A stretch of DNA of 38,040 bases, taken from contig JASFMY010000053.1 of NCBI GenBank assembly GCA_050117315.1, positions 1-38,040 on the forward strand, read 5' to 3'. This DNA comes from JANQIV01 sp050117315. GTDB taxonomy: Bacteria > Bacteroidota > Ignavibacteria > Ignavibacteriales > Melioribacteraceae. This document shows positions 17,229-26,576 of this stretch, piece by piece. The notes beneath the pieces were generated by a model, which was given only the letters and a program-made list of their open reading frames with translations, made no database searches and had not been told where the DNA came from. Numbering within the stretch: position 1 is the stretch's first letter; each line of letters starts with the position of its first letter. The translations under genes and the position numbers were made by a program.

Positions 17229-17527
17229 GTGAATTAGTACGAAAATATTATCTGCTTTTGATTGAAGCAGGTATAGCTGTAGAAAGGATAATTCTTTTCG
17301 GATCGTATGCCAACGGAAAACCAAATGAAAGCAGTGACATAGATGTTGCTGTTATATTAAAAAAATATTCTGAAGACAGGTTCAATACTCGTTTAGAACT
17401 TATGAAGTATTCCCGAGAATTTGAAGAAGTAATTGAACCGCATCCCTTTTTGGCATCTGAGTTTAACAAATCAGACCCGTTTGCTTTTGAAATAATTAAG
17501 ACAGGTGTTGAAATAAGTTTGAACTAG
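17201..17527 (+). CDS. Minimal nucleotidyltransferase (MNT, antitoxin partner)
   Basis: 108 residues with the pol-beta superfamily motif GS-X10-D-X-D (Gly34-Ser35, Asp46, Asp48) in 'LFGSYANGKPNESSDIDVAV'. The third carboxylate may be Glu79 in 'EEVIEPHPF', a motif common in this subgroup. It likely transfers AMP to, or otherwise masks, the HEPN protein encoded just before it; the order HEPN then MNT with a 28-base overlap is usual. The pair is convergent with the giant gene that follows. Confidence 0.88.
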   Translation: MAVGTIESVSELVRKYYLLLIEAGIAVERIILFGSYANGKPNESSDIDVAVILKKYSEDRFNTRLELMKYSREFEEVIEPHPFLASEFNKSDPFAFEIIKTGVEISLN

Positions 17528-17545
17528 ATAAGTCATGAAATCAAC

Positions 17546-17564
17546 AACAAAACATCATTTTGTT
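17546..17564. terminator. Weak hairpin between MNT and the giant gene
   Basis: AACAAAA / TTTTGTT, seven pairs with a 5-base loop, 19 bases after the MNT stop. All but two pairs are A-T, so only a weak terminator. Confidence 0.3.
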
Positions 17565-17645
17565 ATTTGTATAAAAATGATAAATATAAAGCATCTTTGA
17601 TGGTTTTTTCTTATCTAAGGCTTTCGCTGTTTACCCACTAACTTA

Positions 17646-20600
17646 TTAATTATTTTTTTCAACCTTCTTATCACCTTCTAATTCGGTTAATTTTTTAGCC
17701 GCTGCAAATTTAGCCGCCGCTAATGTTTCCCGGTTTACTTTTTCCGTAATTCTGCCGCGTGTTAAATCTTCAATTGTAAGATAACCGCTTATAATCAATA
17801 ACTGAAGAAGCATATTGTTTATAACGGTATCCCGGTGATAACCTTCGGCAATGTAAAGTTTATCGCAATCCTCGTAAAACTCATTTGCAAAATCCGGGTT
17901 ATTAGGCAGACTCATTAGCTGTTCGTAAGATTCGGTGAAAGCATTTAACTCAATATTAATGTTTGGTGAAACCAGCAAAGGACTGAATTCCTTTTTACTT
18001 TCAAGCGGTTCAAATCCCTTGATAGACGACAAATCAACTCTTGTTTCCAGGTCGTCAACCCTAACAAAATCTGCTTTATGCATTTGTTCGAGCTGGAATA
18101 GAAGAAAATTGTACCTACAGACTTCGCTGTTGTGCTTATGTTCATTAAAGATGTGTGCATACTTTTCGTAAACCAGATTATGAACATAGTTTTTATTTTT
18201 GTTTATGTCATCTCTATAAATTCTTACTTCCTGGATCATTGTTTTCATATCTTCTGCAGCGGCTTGAGGTCCGGTAATTTCTTTACCCTTACGTCCCAAG
18301 TCTGTTGATAAAATTCCCAGCCGAATATTCCTGCCGTTTCCTTTACCGTCATTACCGCCTTTAAGAATATTTATCAAACTATTGACGGAATTAATCTGCC
18401 CTTCTTCGGCAATGAAAGGTTGGCCTGCAGGCGTGCTTGCAAGCGAGTTGAATATCTGGCTGAAAATATCACGGTCTAATAAAAACTTATCTTGTTTTTC
18501 TTTATCATCATTGCTTGCGACATCCGCAATAAATCTGTTTTTAATTATATCAAAGTTTACCAATTTTATTGTATAGGCTTCTTCATCTATGCTAAAAGAT
18601 TTACCAACAAAGATTTTGTTTACTACGCCTTCAAGATCAATTTTATCAATCATTTTGTATGAAGCGCAAAGGTAAAATTTATTTGTCCGTTCGTCTTTTT
18701 CCCAGCTTAATACATCATCAATATAATTCCCGTGAGTGTCCATAACTTCAACAATGCTTTTATCGCTAGTGTATCTTAACAAAGTCCTTTGCAGGTGCGG
18801 GTTGTCGGAACTTGTTGCCTTTTCTTTTCTCTCGCCGTGAGAATCCCGGTAAAGCAAGAAGTTCTCAGGATTTTCATAACGGGTTATTCCCGCTTCTATT
18901 CTGGCATAATTGCTGGCTGTCAGCATAATATCAATTTTAAACGGCATTGTTATATCGCATAAACCGCTGATAGTGCTTCGCGAATTTAAATCTTCAACGT
19001 TGCTGTCCGCAGCCTTTGCAAACAGCGAATAGTAATATTTAATAAAGTCCGGATCAAAATCCGTTACCCTGCTGAAGTCGCCTTCTTCGGTACCTATACC
19101 GTAGATGTTACCCCTACTGTCCGGGAAGACATAGAACATATCGCCCGCAATCATTTTAATTGATCTGACGCCGGCTAAATCTTTTTTAAGCCATTTCAGA
19201 ATCATTGCGGCTAGCATTTCGGATTTACCTACGCCGCTGTCGCCGCTTATCTGAACTACGAATAAACTGCCGTCTTCTTCTTCAACAGCGAATAAGGAAC
19301 CGTGAATAGGCATACCGCCCATTTCTTTTACTTTTTCGTTCATCATTGTAAGCCACGGCTTTTTGATATCGCCGAAGTAATCAACTTCTTTTTTAAGCGG
19401 TGTTACCAGTGTTTTGATATTCCCGGACTGTCCCGGTAGATCAAAATAACCAATTTGCGGGAACGAGATAACTTTTTCCGGCGCACCGTAAAATAAAATT
19501 ACATCCGGTGAAAATGACTTAACATCTTCAAGGCTTACTTCGTCTGCCTGTATAAGCCTGTAGTTATCGGTTAAATATTTTATATAACTTTTCTGGAATA
19601 CGTATAAAATCTTCACCAAGCCGTGTTTAATAATTTTACAACGATAATCGTTTTCATCCATGTTGTCTATAAATTTCTCAAGTCTTTTGCCGAAGAATAC
19701 CGAAGAAGGTTTGATATTCATATTTTTTATGAATTCATTCGGCTCCGTATAATTGCGTTTTCTTTTAGTCGTTTCTTTTTTATCGGCTTTGTGGAAAGGA
19801 TAAATTCTTTTCTTTGCGTCTGTAACAATTCTTGTATGAATTTGGACAGGCTGTTCTAAGCCTATTACACCGCACTTGGTCATTAATTTATTTATCCACG
19901 GTAATGACGCATTTATATTTTTATTCATTTCAAAATTTTTATGAAGCGTAATCCCGTGCTGTATCATTTCGTTAACGCTTGAGTTCTGTTTCTTAAACAT
20001 AGTTTCAACAAACTTGATTAGAGTATGATTGTATTTGTTATAATACTCTGTTGATTTTGTTTTGTTGATAAGTTCAATAAATAACAAACAAACGGCGCGT
20101 ACTTCATCGTGCAACGACGACGGCGTAATCTTTACATCTTTAAGCCGGTAAAGATTGTCTGTTATTTCTTTTAGTTCTTCTTTTACTATGCTGAATATAT
20201 ATTCTTCATTAAATAGTTTTACTTCTTCATCTTTATCTTCAATTTTACTCAACAACAGTTTAACTTTGTCATCTAACCTTTCTGCAAAAGCATTATTCTT
20301 TTTCAATAAATATAATTTTAAAATCTTGCCGGCCGTATTTAAATTGCCGTCAAAAACAAACTCAGCTACTGTTTCATGAACAACGCCTTTTAGTTTCGGT
20401 GAATTTTCATGTAAACAATTGACATAACTATCTACGTAACTGCTTAGGTTTAGTTCTTCAACTTTTTTCCCGGTTATTTCTTCAAACTGTATTGATGCTT
20501 CATTTACAATTTCTTCAACGGACGGTTCAATAACTTTCTGTTCAAAAGGTAGATTGAAGTGCAGTAATAATTCTTTAATATATTTTTTTAGAATTATATT

Positions 20601-23600
20601 TGAGCCTTCAAGCTTTGCCTTGTCTCCCGGCAAATTTTTTGACGCATCCAACGCAAGTAATTTTACTTTTGAGTCGGAGAATAAAATCCTTTCCATTTCA
20701 ATTAAAATTTCTTTCATTATGTTTTTTTCATCGGGATCGTCAAGCACATAATTGTTAGGCTGAAAGTCCAGCTTGTTGTTTATGTATTTTAAGATAGTTG
20801 ACTTGCCGTACTTTGAAATAACCGTATTAAAATCAAGTTTTTTAATCAAGGGTATATTTTTATAAATCTGCGGCAGCAAGTTTTCATATATTTTTGTGAA
20901 AGCTTTGCTTACAATAAAGCTCTGCAGATCATTACACCGTCCTACATTTTCATAAAATTCGAAAACGGAATTTTTCGATCCCCGTATAGTATTAATTGTA
21001 ACACCGCTGTCTTTAGGGAAAGCGTGATACAACGTCATTATATTACTTATAGTAATATTGTTTAGGGAAGACTTCTGAAGGTTTTTAATAGTATTATAAT
21101 CTTCAAGCACCGAGTTAACGAATTCCACATCCGACTGAGCTTTAAAGATGTTTTCCAAAATATCTTCACTGCGAAGCTGTTTATTGTCGGGGTTGGTTTT
21201 AGCTTCGTGGAATTGTTTCCAGTACTTTAAAACTATTCTAAGCGAATTTTCAAATTCTTTTGAAAAGATTTCGTAACTCTTATTGCTTCCTTCAATAAAA
21301 CCGCCGAGCGAAAATCTTAAAAACCCGGTTTGATACGGTATTACCGAGATGCCTCTATGTCCGGCTAATTTTTTTGTGAATTTTTCTAGGTCCTGGTAAG
21401 AGAAAAAGTCTTTCAACTGCAGGTTAAATAAATAACTGCCGTCGCTTTCCAGAACATCACAGTACTTTTCTGCGTTTTCCGATTTAATAACATTGTAAGC
21501 AGACTTTTTAGCAAGGCTTAACCTTACGTTGGCTTCACGCCTGAATAATTTATTAGCCCTGAATTTATTCATTTCTTTAACAAGATGATCCTGGTAATAT
21601 TTAAAGAACGGTTCCCCTTTGTACTTGAAGTCGTCCGGTAAGCCCAGTACGTCTAGCTTATCAAGCGATACCAGTTCTTCAAGCAAAAAAATGTGCAGCG
21701 GGCTGCCTTCAAAAGGCGAAAACCTTTTGATTGCTTTGCCTCCTTTTTTACTGCTTTTTCTTTCGGCATAACTAATTATTTCATCGGTAATATATGTTTC
21801 AATCAAAGATTTTATTTTATATCTTGATGCATCTTTCGGCAGTTCGGATTCCATTCTGTCTTTTATTTTTTTAGACAACTGCGCCGCTTCAATAGTATTT
21901 ACAAGCATGTAAAGAGAATTTGTATTTCCTTTTTCAATACTGTTCTGCTTTTTTGCAAACTCTATAACATCCAATCTTGTCGGGGTTGCAATTATTGAAC
22001 CCAGCCTGTTGCCGGTTGCACCGAGATTCTTGGTTGTTGAAAGCGACGAAACAATACTTATGTTAGGCAGCGAACCTATATTATTCATAGTATAACGGGA
22101 AATTGTTCTCCACTTTGGTTCGTCGGGATCATCAATTTTTATTGCATCGCTGTAGGCTTCGTCAAGAAGCAACGTTATTTTATTGTTGTTCAGGAATTTC
22201 AAAAATTTAATTAAAGCAAGGTTTTGAAAATCCGAAAACCCGCTCGGGTTTGAAGGATCGTTTATTACAATGGTTAAATTTTCACAGAACCTGTCCCACA
22301 AACTCCCGGTATCGTCAAACAGTTGAAAAGTACTTTTCATTCTGTTTAACCTGTGATGCAGCCTATCGAAATCAATTCTTTTTTCTTCGGTTAAACCTAT
22401 TTCAAGGTCAAACGGGTTTATATCAAACCTATCAACCGGGAATAAATCTTTATATTCCCACGATGCCAATTCGTTAAACAGTATATAAGGTTTTAACACT
22501 GCATCAAAAAGAATATCTCTGATAATCATTTGGACATCATCAGCAATAGATGTGATACTCAAGTTTGCAAGGTTACTGATAAACTCTTTGATAGTTTGTT
22601 TTTCTTCAGCCGATCTTTTATCGAATTCTTCTTTAATGCCTATATCTATTAAAAAATTAGTAAACCTGCCTTTGTTGTTAGATTCATTTTCAACCTTGGT
22701 GATGTACTCTTTGTATTTTTCAAGAAAGAGATTTATACCAAAATTCTTATGAAAATGATTTTTTAGCGTACGCTGATAATTGTTTGGAATTATATCAATG
22801 ATAGTTTTACACTTTTTAACAATTTCGGGATCAACCGGTTTTAACTTACGCTGCAGTAGATATTCACCGTAAGTGCGTAACTGGCTTCTGCCGCCACCTT
22901 CAACAATGGTTGCAATATGCACCTGCTCAATGTTCGAGTAAAAATATGCTTTTGTTCTTGTTTCAAACTCGTTTATCAATTCGGAATTTTGCTTCTGTAA
23001 TTTTTTTGAATCCTTGCAATTCTGAATAAGCACAATGTAGTCATGGAGTTTTGTAATGGCATATTTATCTTTAGTAATTTGTTTAGCGTAATCATTGAAT
23101 TTAAAGAGAGTAATATTCTTTTTATAGTTGCCTAACTCGCCGAGTTCTTCCTGTTTTAATTCGGTAAGTTCTTCTTCGTAATCAAGAATTTTTCTTTCCG
23201 CACATTGTCTGAATTTTTCAAGATTTTCATCATTAACTTTATCCAGTATTAACCGCAAGTTCAATTGGGTATTAGCCAATGCTCCCAATTTCTTTGTATG
23301 AACTTTATTAAGCGTATTTATAGCTTTATTGTGAAACCCGAATACCATTGAAGTATTGGTGCTGCGTGATTCAAGTGAATCATCAACTATAATTAACCTT
23401 GTTAAATAAGGAAACCACTTGATATTGTTAAACACATTCTTCCGCATACTCTGAACTTTAACAAGGAAAATACTTGTGTTATCATTTTTAATTTGCTCAT
23501 AAAGGCTGTCGGCATCTTTAAAGTCGATAATTATTACGTCATTGGAATTGAATATATCCGTAGTGAATAAATCTATTACAGTATTTGCTCCGCCGCCCAC

Positions 23601-24266
23601 TACTGTACGTATAAACCCGTTTAACCCCTTGAAGTTAACCGTAAGTTTTGTCCTGCTTAAAAAATCTTCTTTTTCAGCCCCGGTAGTGTAGTGTGTACTT
23701 TGAACAACCATTTGTTCGAGTACATCCATAAAATAATTCCATTGAGCTTCTTCAATATCACCGTTTACTCCGATTACATCTCTAAATTTTCTTAACTCTT
23801 TAACGTCGTCGCCTAGAGTTAATTTGTACATCAAATTGATTTGCCCTTTGGATACTGGAGGAGTACCTATCGAGTAATCATGTGTTCTTAAAATATTTTT
23901 CGTCTGTTCTTTTGTTTTATCATCTACAAGCTCCGTATCAATAAAAGACGTTAATCTATTTGCGAACTGCTGCTTTTTAAACCTGTACTGGAAAGCCTTT
24001 GAATCCTCATGAGGATAAAGCATTAATGAAACATCAACATATCCTGGAATCAGTTCCTTTAGTTCAAGAACATATTTTTCAATTTCAGCTTTTTGCTTGG
24101 CCGGATCATCCGGCTGTTCGTAACATAATCTTACAAAATTTTTTAATATTGAAAGAACATGATTAGGCACAAAGTTTTCTGCTCTTTCGCCCAAAGATTC
24201 GTAAAGATTAATAAAATCTTTAGCGTCCGATTGCAAATTATCCAAAGGTTTTCCGTACTGTTTCAT
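17646..24266 (-). CDS. Giant protein: PLP aminotransferase-like core plus HprK/PEPCK-like P-loop domain
   Basis: 2206 residues, soluble, no signal peptide or membrane segment. Residues about 600-1020 carry a class I/II aminotransferase-like domain: NDPSNPSG (669-676), LLLDEAYSD (699-707), and STTKNLGATGNRLG, where Lys746 and Arg754 fit the K-x-x-G-x-x-G-x-R PLP site; 'FLRFSLGG' (Arg984) fits the carboxylate-binding end. Residues about 1640-1920 look like HPr kinase or PEP carboxykinase: IHG (1654-1656), Walker A GDSGVGKS (1675-1682), then 'IKMIAGDMFYVF' in place of the second Asp motif. Residues 1-600 and 1030-1600 are mostly helical and unrecognised; 210-345 faintly recall another PLP fold. 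The gene is alone, convergent with a HEPN/MNT pair. I know no family with this order. Role unknown; enzymes of amino-acid or phosphoryl transfer are inferred. Confidence 0.9.
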   Translation of the reverse strand: MKQYGKPLDNLQSDAKDFINLYESLGERAENFVPNHVLSILKNFVRLCYEQPDDPAKQKAEIEKYVLELKELIPGYVDVSLMLYPHEDSKAFQYRFKKQQFANRLTSFIDTELVDDKTKEQTKNILRTHDYSIGTPPVSKGQINLMYKLTLGDDVKELRKFRDVIGVNGDIEEAQWNYFMDVLEQMVVQSTHYTTGAEKEDFLSRTKLTVNFKGLNGFIRTVVGGGANTVIDLFTTDIFNSNDVIIIDFKDADSLYEQIKNDNTSIFLVKVQSMRKNVFNNIKWFPYLTRLIIVDDSLESRSTNTSMVFGFHNKAINTLNKVHTKKLGALANTQLNLRLILDKVNDENLEKFRQCAERKILDYEEELTELKQEELGELGNYKKNITLFKFNDYAKQITKDKYAITKLHDYIVLIQNCKDSKKLQKQNSELINEFETRTKAYFYSNIEQVHIATIVEGGGRSQLRTYGEYLLQRKLKPVDPEIVKKCKTIIDIIPNNYQRTLKNHFHKNFGINLFLEKYKEYITKVENESNNKGRFTNFLIDIGIKEEFDKRSAEEKQTIKEFISNLANLSITSIADDVQMIIRDILFDAVLKPYILFNELASWEYKDLFPVDRFDINPFDLEIGLTEEKRIDFDRLHHRLNRMKSTFQLFDDTGSLWDRFCENLTIVINDPSNPSGFSDFQNLALIKFLKFLNNNKITLLLDEAYSDAIKIDDPDEPKWRTISRYTMNNIGSLPNISIVSSLSTTKNLGATGNRLGSIIATPTRLDVIEFAKKQNSIEKGNTNSLYMLVNTIEAAQLSKKIKDRMESELPKDASRYKIKSLIETYITDEIISYAERKSSKKGGKAIKRFSPFEGSPLHIFLLEELVSLDKLDVLGLPDDFKYKGEPFFKYYQDHLVKEMNKFRANKLFRREANVRLSLAKKSAYNVIKSENAEKYCDVLESDGSYLFNLQLKDFFSYQDLEKFTKKLAGHRGISVIPYQTGFLRFSLGGFIEGSNKSYEIFSKEFENSLRIVLKYWKQFHEAKTNPDNKQLRSEDILENIFKAQSDVEFVNSVLEDYNTIKNLQKSSLNNITISNIMTLYHAFPKDSGVTINTIRGSKNSVFEFYENVGRCNDLQSFIVSKAFTKIYENLLPQIYKNIPLIKKLDFNTVISKYGKSTILKYINNKLDFQPNNYVLDDPDEKNIMKEILIEMERILFSDSKVKLLALDASKNLPGDKAKLEGSNIILKKYIKELLLHFNLPFEQKVIEPSVEEIVNEASIQFEEITGKKVEELNLSSYVDSYVNCLHENSPKLKGVVHETVAEFVFDGNLNTAGKILKLYLLKKNNAFAERLDDKVKLLLSKIEDKDEEVKLFNEEYIFSIVKEELKEITDNLYRLKDVKITPSSLHDEVRAVCLLFIELINKTKSTEYYNKYNHTLIKFVETMFKKQNSSVNEMIQHGITLHKNFEMNKNINASLPWINKLMTKCGVIGLEQPVQIHTRIVTDAKKRIYPFHKADKKETTKRKRNYTEPNEFIKNMNIKPSSVFFGKRLEKFIDNMDENDYRCKIIKHGLVKILYVFQKSYIKYLTDNYRLIQADEVSLEDVKSFSPDVILFYGAPEKVISFPQIGYFDLPGQSGNIKTLVTPLKKEVDYFGDIKKPWLTMMNEKVKEMGGMPIHGSLFAVEEEDGSLFVVQISGDSGVGKSEMLAAMILKWLKKDLAGVRSIKMIAGDMFYVFPDSRGNIYGIGTEEGDFSRVTDFDPDFIKYYYSLFAKAADSNVEDLNSRSTISGLCDITMPFKIDIMLTASNYARIEAGITRYENPENFLLYRDSHGERKEKATSSDNPHLQRTLLRYTSDKSIVEVMDTHGNYIDDVLSWEKDERTNKFYLCASYKMIDKIDLEGVVNKIFVGKSFSIDEEAYTIKLVNFDIIKNRFIADVASNDDKEKQDKFLLDRDIFSQIFNSLASTPAGQPFIAEEGQINSVNSLINILKGGNDGKGNGRNIRLGILSTDLGRKGKEITGPQAAAEDMKTMIQEVRIYRDDINKNKNYVHNLVYEKYAHIFNEHKHNSEVCRYNFLLFQLEQMHKADFVRVDDLETRVDLSSIKGFEPLESKKEFSPLLVSPNINIELNAFTESYEQLMSLPNNPDFANEFYEDCDKLYIAEGYHRDTVINNMLLQLLIISGYLTIEDLTRGRITEKVNRETLAAAKFAAAKKLTELEGDKKVEKNN

Positions 24267-24640
24267 AATTCACTATCTATTTTTAATGAAGTAATATGTT
24301 TACTGAAATTTTTCAGTTTTTGGGGTATAAGTCAACAGAAGATACAAAACTAAAAAATTAATATGCAAGATAATAAAAAAAAGATTTTGATATTATCTAA
24401 TATCTTTTTATTATGAATAAAACCACGTTAATGATGAAATTGGATACATAATTCGCTGAATTAGCTAAAAAAATTTAATTTGGAAATCGTTTGAATTATG
24501 ATTGTAATCTTCATTTGGTTAATCATGAGGGATGTAAAGTTTTTATTAAATTTGGCGCTTATCTTCCGAGTGTGGTAGCAATTATATGAAAATCAATTTA
24601 TTTTAATGTCAGTACAAATACCTATGATACGTCATTTTAA
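24267..24640. other. Divergent intergenic region, promoters expected
   Basis: About 370 bases between the giant gene and the sigma-factor gene, which read away from each other. It must hold both promoters, but I find no convincing pair of boxes and no strong Shine-Dalgarno for either start. An imperfect AT-rich inverted repeat (about 24369-24412, AGATTTTGATA / TATCTAATATCT) is the only structure seen. No RNA gene or short reading frame is apparent. Confidence 0.4.
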
Positions 24641-25171
24641 ATGTGTAAAGAAAAATTTATTTCGGATGAACGACTGATTGAGCTGGTTGGTGACGGTAAT
24701 TTGAAAGCAATGGAAGAACTTTTTAATCGTTACTATAAACAATTTGCTTTGAAGCTCCTTAAAGATAAGGATACTTCTAAAGACATAGTTTCGGATATAT
24801 TTTTCAATATTTGGGAAAAGAAAAATTCGTTTATCATTTCATCAAGTGTTCGCGCGTATCTATATATATCCGTTAGAAACCGCGCAATTAATTTTCTTAA
24901 AGCAAATAAAAAGCTTTATGATATTGAACAAAATAAAGACTTAAAAAACTTAATTGAAGTGAGTGATTTTGCAGCGGATATAGAAAATGAAGAAGTAGTA
25001 GAGAAAATACTAAGTAAACTTCCGGAAAAGAAAAAGCTTGTGTTCCGCCTAAAAGTTATTGATGAGCTTAAGTACAAAGAAATCGCAGAAATACTTTCTA
25101 TATCGGTAAACACCGTACAGAACCACATGGTTCAAGCTTTTAAGATTCTCTCTAAAGAAGTAAATATCTAA
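24641..25171 (+). CDS. ECF sigma factor, FecI-like
   Basis: 176 residues. Region 2 (about 22-90, 'LFNRYYKQFALKLLKDKDTSKDIVSDIF...RNRAINFLK') binds the -10 element, and region 4 (about 120-172, 'LPEKKKLVFRLKVIDELKYKEIAEILSISVNTVQNHM') is a helix-turn-helix for the -35 element. This is the Bacteroidota FecI-like ECF group, usually paired with FecR and an outer-membrane receptor. It would drive transcription of the receptor cluster when its anti-sigma is relieved. FecR follows after a 146-base gap. Confidence 0.93.
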   Translation: MCKEKFISDERLIELVGDGNLKAMEELFNRYYKQFALKLLKDKDTSKDIVSDIFFNIWEKKNSFIISSSVRAYLYISVRNRAINFLKANKKLYDIEQNKDLKNLIEVSDFAADIENEEVVEKILSKLPEKKKLVFRLKVIDELKYKEIAEILSISVNTVQNHMVQAFKILSKEVNI

Positions 25172-25317
25172 AAAAAATCCCGCCAAAATTTAAAATCAAA
25201 AATTATACGGAAGTTTATATGCCGCCTCTTCTCGCAAGTGCATCCAATTTTTTTAGAGGTGTATAGTAGATTTCTACCTGTTCGTCTGTCTTGCATATAG
25301 ATAAAAGGGAAACTGTT

Positions 25318-26364
25318 ATGAGCGAAGAAAAATTCTTAGAACTTTCGATAAAATTTTTGGGAGATGAATTAAAGGGCGCTGAACTGGAAGAATTTCAGGA
25401 GTACCTTAAAGATGATCAATACATAAAAAAATTCGATGTAATTCTCGCACGATGGAACAATGCTACCGAGTCACTGGAAACAATTGATTTTGATACAAGG
25501 GAAGGGTTCAAAAATTTTATTGAAAAAATTGAATCTAAAAATACAAAACAATATTATCAAAGCAGTAAAGCAAAGTATTATGATTTTTTCAAAAAGCAAA
25601 CCTTTGTTAGAATTGCTGCTTCCATAGCTTTTATTTTAGTTGTGTCTACAATTCTATTCAATTACACATCTATTTTTGATAATAAAGAGGTAATTGAAAA
25701 GTGGCATGAAAAAGTAACTAAGCTAGGCGAAAAATCCACTCTTACTTTTCTGGATGGAACCCGTATAGTTCTAAATGCAGGCAGTAAACTAAAATACCCG
25801 GTTAGTCTGGATGATTCTGTAAGGAAAGTATATCTTGAAGGGGAAGCCTATTTCGAGGTAAGTCGTAATCAATCAAAACCGTTTGTAGTTTATGCAGGCA
25901 AAGTTTCTACTTTTGTTCTAGGTACCAAATTCGATGTTAAAGCATATCCTGAAGAAGATGAAATATCCGTATCGCTTATAGAAGGAAAAGTAAAAGTAAG
26001 TAATAAGATGGATGGAGTTAACGGGCAAGGAATTATTTTGAAGCCGCAGGAACAAGTTCTGGTAAACAAGATTACCGGTGATGAATCAATATCTTTGTTC
26101 GACCAGGTACAAATAACAGGCTGGAAAGATAATAATCTTAAGTTTGACGATGAAAAGTTAAGCGAGGTTATTGTTAAAATCGAAAGGGCTTACGGCATAA
26201 AGATGGAGCTGGCGGATGACTCACTAGCGAATTTTAAGATTACAGCCGACTTTGTTCGTGATTCATTCTGGACAACTATTAAAGTTATTGCAGCCATTGA
26301 AAAACTTAAGTATAAGACTATAGATAAAAACGGTGAACTTAAAAAGATTGTTTTTTATAAATAA
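25318..26364 (+). CDS. FecR family anti-sigma regulator
   Basis: 348 residues. A cytoplasmic N-terminal part (1-90) would hold the sigma factor. One membrane helix follows ('FVRIAASIAFILVVSTILF', about 98-118), then the periplasmic FecR domain ('LGEKSTLTFLDGTRIVLNAGSKLKYP') and a C-terminal DUF4974-type domain ('DDEKLSEVIVKIERAYGIKMELAD') that resembles an STN fold and meets the receptor. The start at ATG 25318 has AAAGGGA upstream; an earlier in-frame TTG at 25291 lacks one. Signal flow: receptor to FecR to sigma factor. Confidence 0.92.
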   Translation: MSEEKFLELSIKFLGDELKGAELEEFQEYLKDDQYIKKFDVILARWNNATESLETIDFDTREGFKNFIEKIESKNTKQYYQSSKAKYYDFFKKQTFVRIAASIAFILVVSTILFNYTSIFDNKEVIEKWHEKVTKLGEKSTLTFLDGTRIVLNAGSKLKYPVSLDDSVRKVYLEGEAYFEVSRNQSKPFVVYAGKVSTFVLGTKFDVKAYPEEDEISVSLIEGKVKVSNKMDGVNGQGIILKPQEQVLVNKITGDESISLFDQVQITGWKDNNLKFDDEKLSEVIVKIERAYGIKMELADDSLANFKITADFVRDSFWTTIKVIAAIEKLKYKTIDKNGELKKIVFYK

Positions 26365-26576
26365 AAAAATAAATGAGCTGTTGGACAGCGGGTAGCCCCT
26401 TTGCAGCTAAAATTTATAAGGAGGGCGCACATTATGAAATGATTTTTACTCGGGAAACCCGTAAAAACAGCCATGACAATGGGCAAGATTGCCATGGCTC
26501 AAAAGTAGTCAAACGCAACCCCAAGCTTTTACCATAGGGGAAATTGTTTAACATGTAAAAGGAATAGGTGTAAAAT
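26365..26576 (+). promoter_or_regulatory. Structured leader with buried Shine-Dalgarno and mini-ORFs
   Basis: This 212-base stretch is more GC-rich than its surroundings. Possible stems: AGCTG/CAGCT (26376-26380 with 26404-26408); GCCCCTTT (26394-26401) with AAGGAGGGC (26418-26426), which would hide a perfect Shine-Dalgarno; TTTTTAC/GTAAAAA enclosing GGG-AAA-CCC (about 26443-26467); AGCCATG/CATGGCT with inner CAAT/ATTG (about 26469-26499); CCCC/GGGG near 26519-26540. The Shine-Dalgarno precedes ATG-AAA-TGA at 26434, whose stop overlaps an ATG (26439) opening a 32-codon frame to 26537. The first two stems exclude each other, as in a switch. No known riboswitch class is recognised. Confidence 0.45.

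Noticed and set aside
26439..26537. 32-codon frame in the receptor leader as a protein gene
   Set aside because: It overlaps the predicted stems, has no family likeness, and its Shine-Dalgarno fits the two-codon frame better. Kept only as part of the leader.
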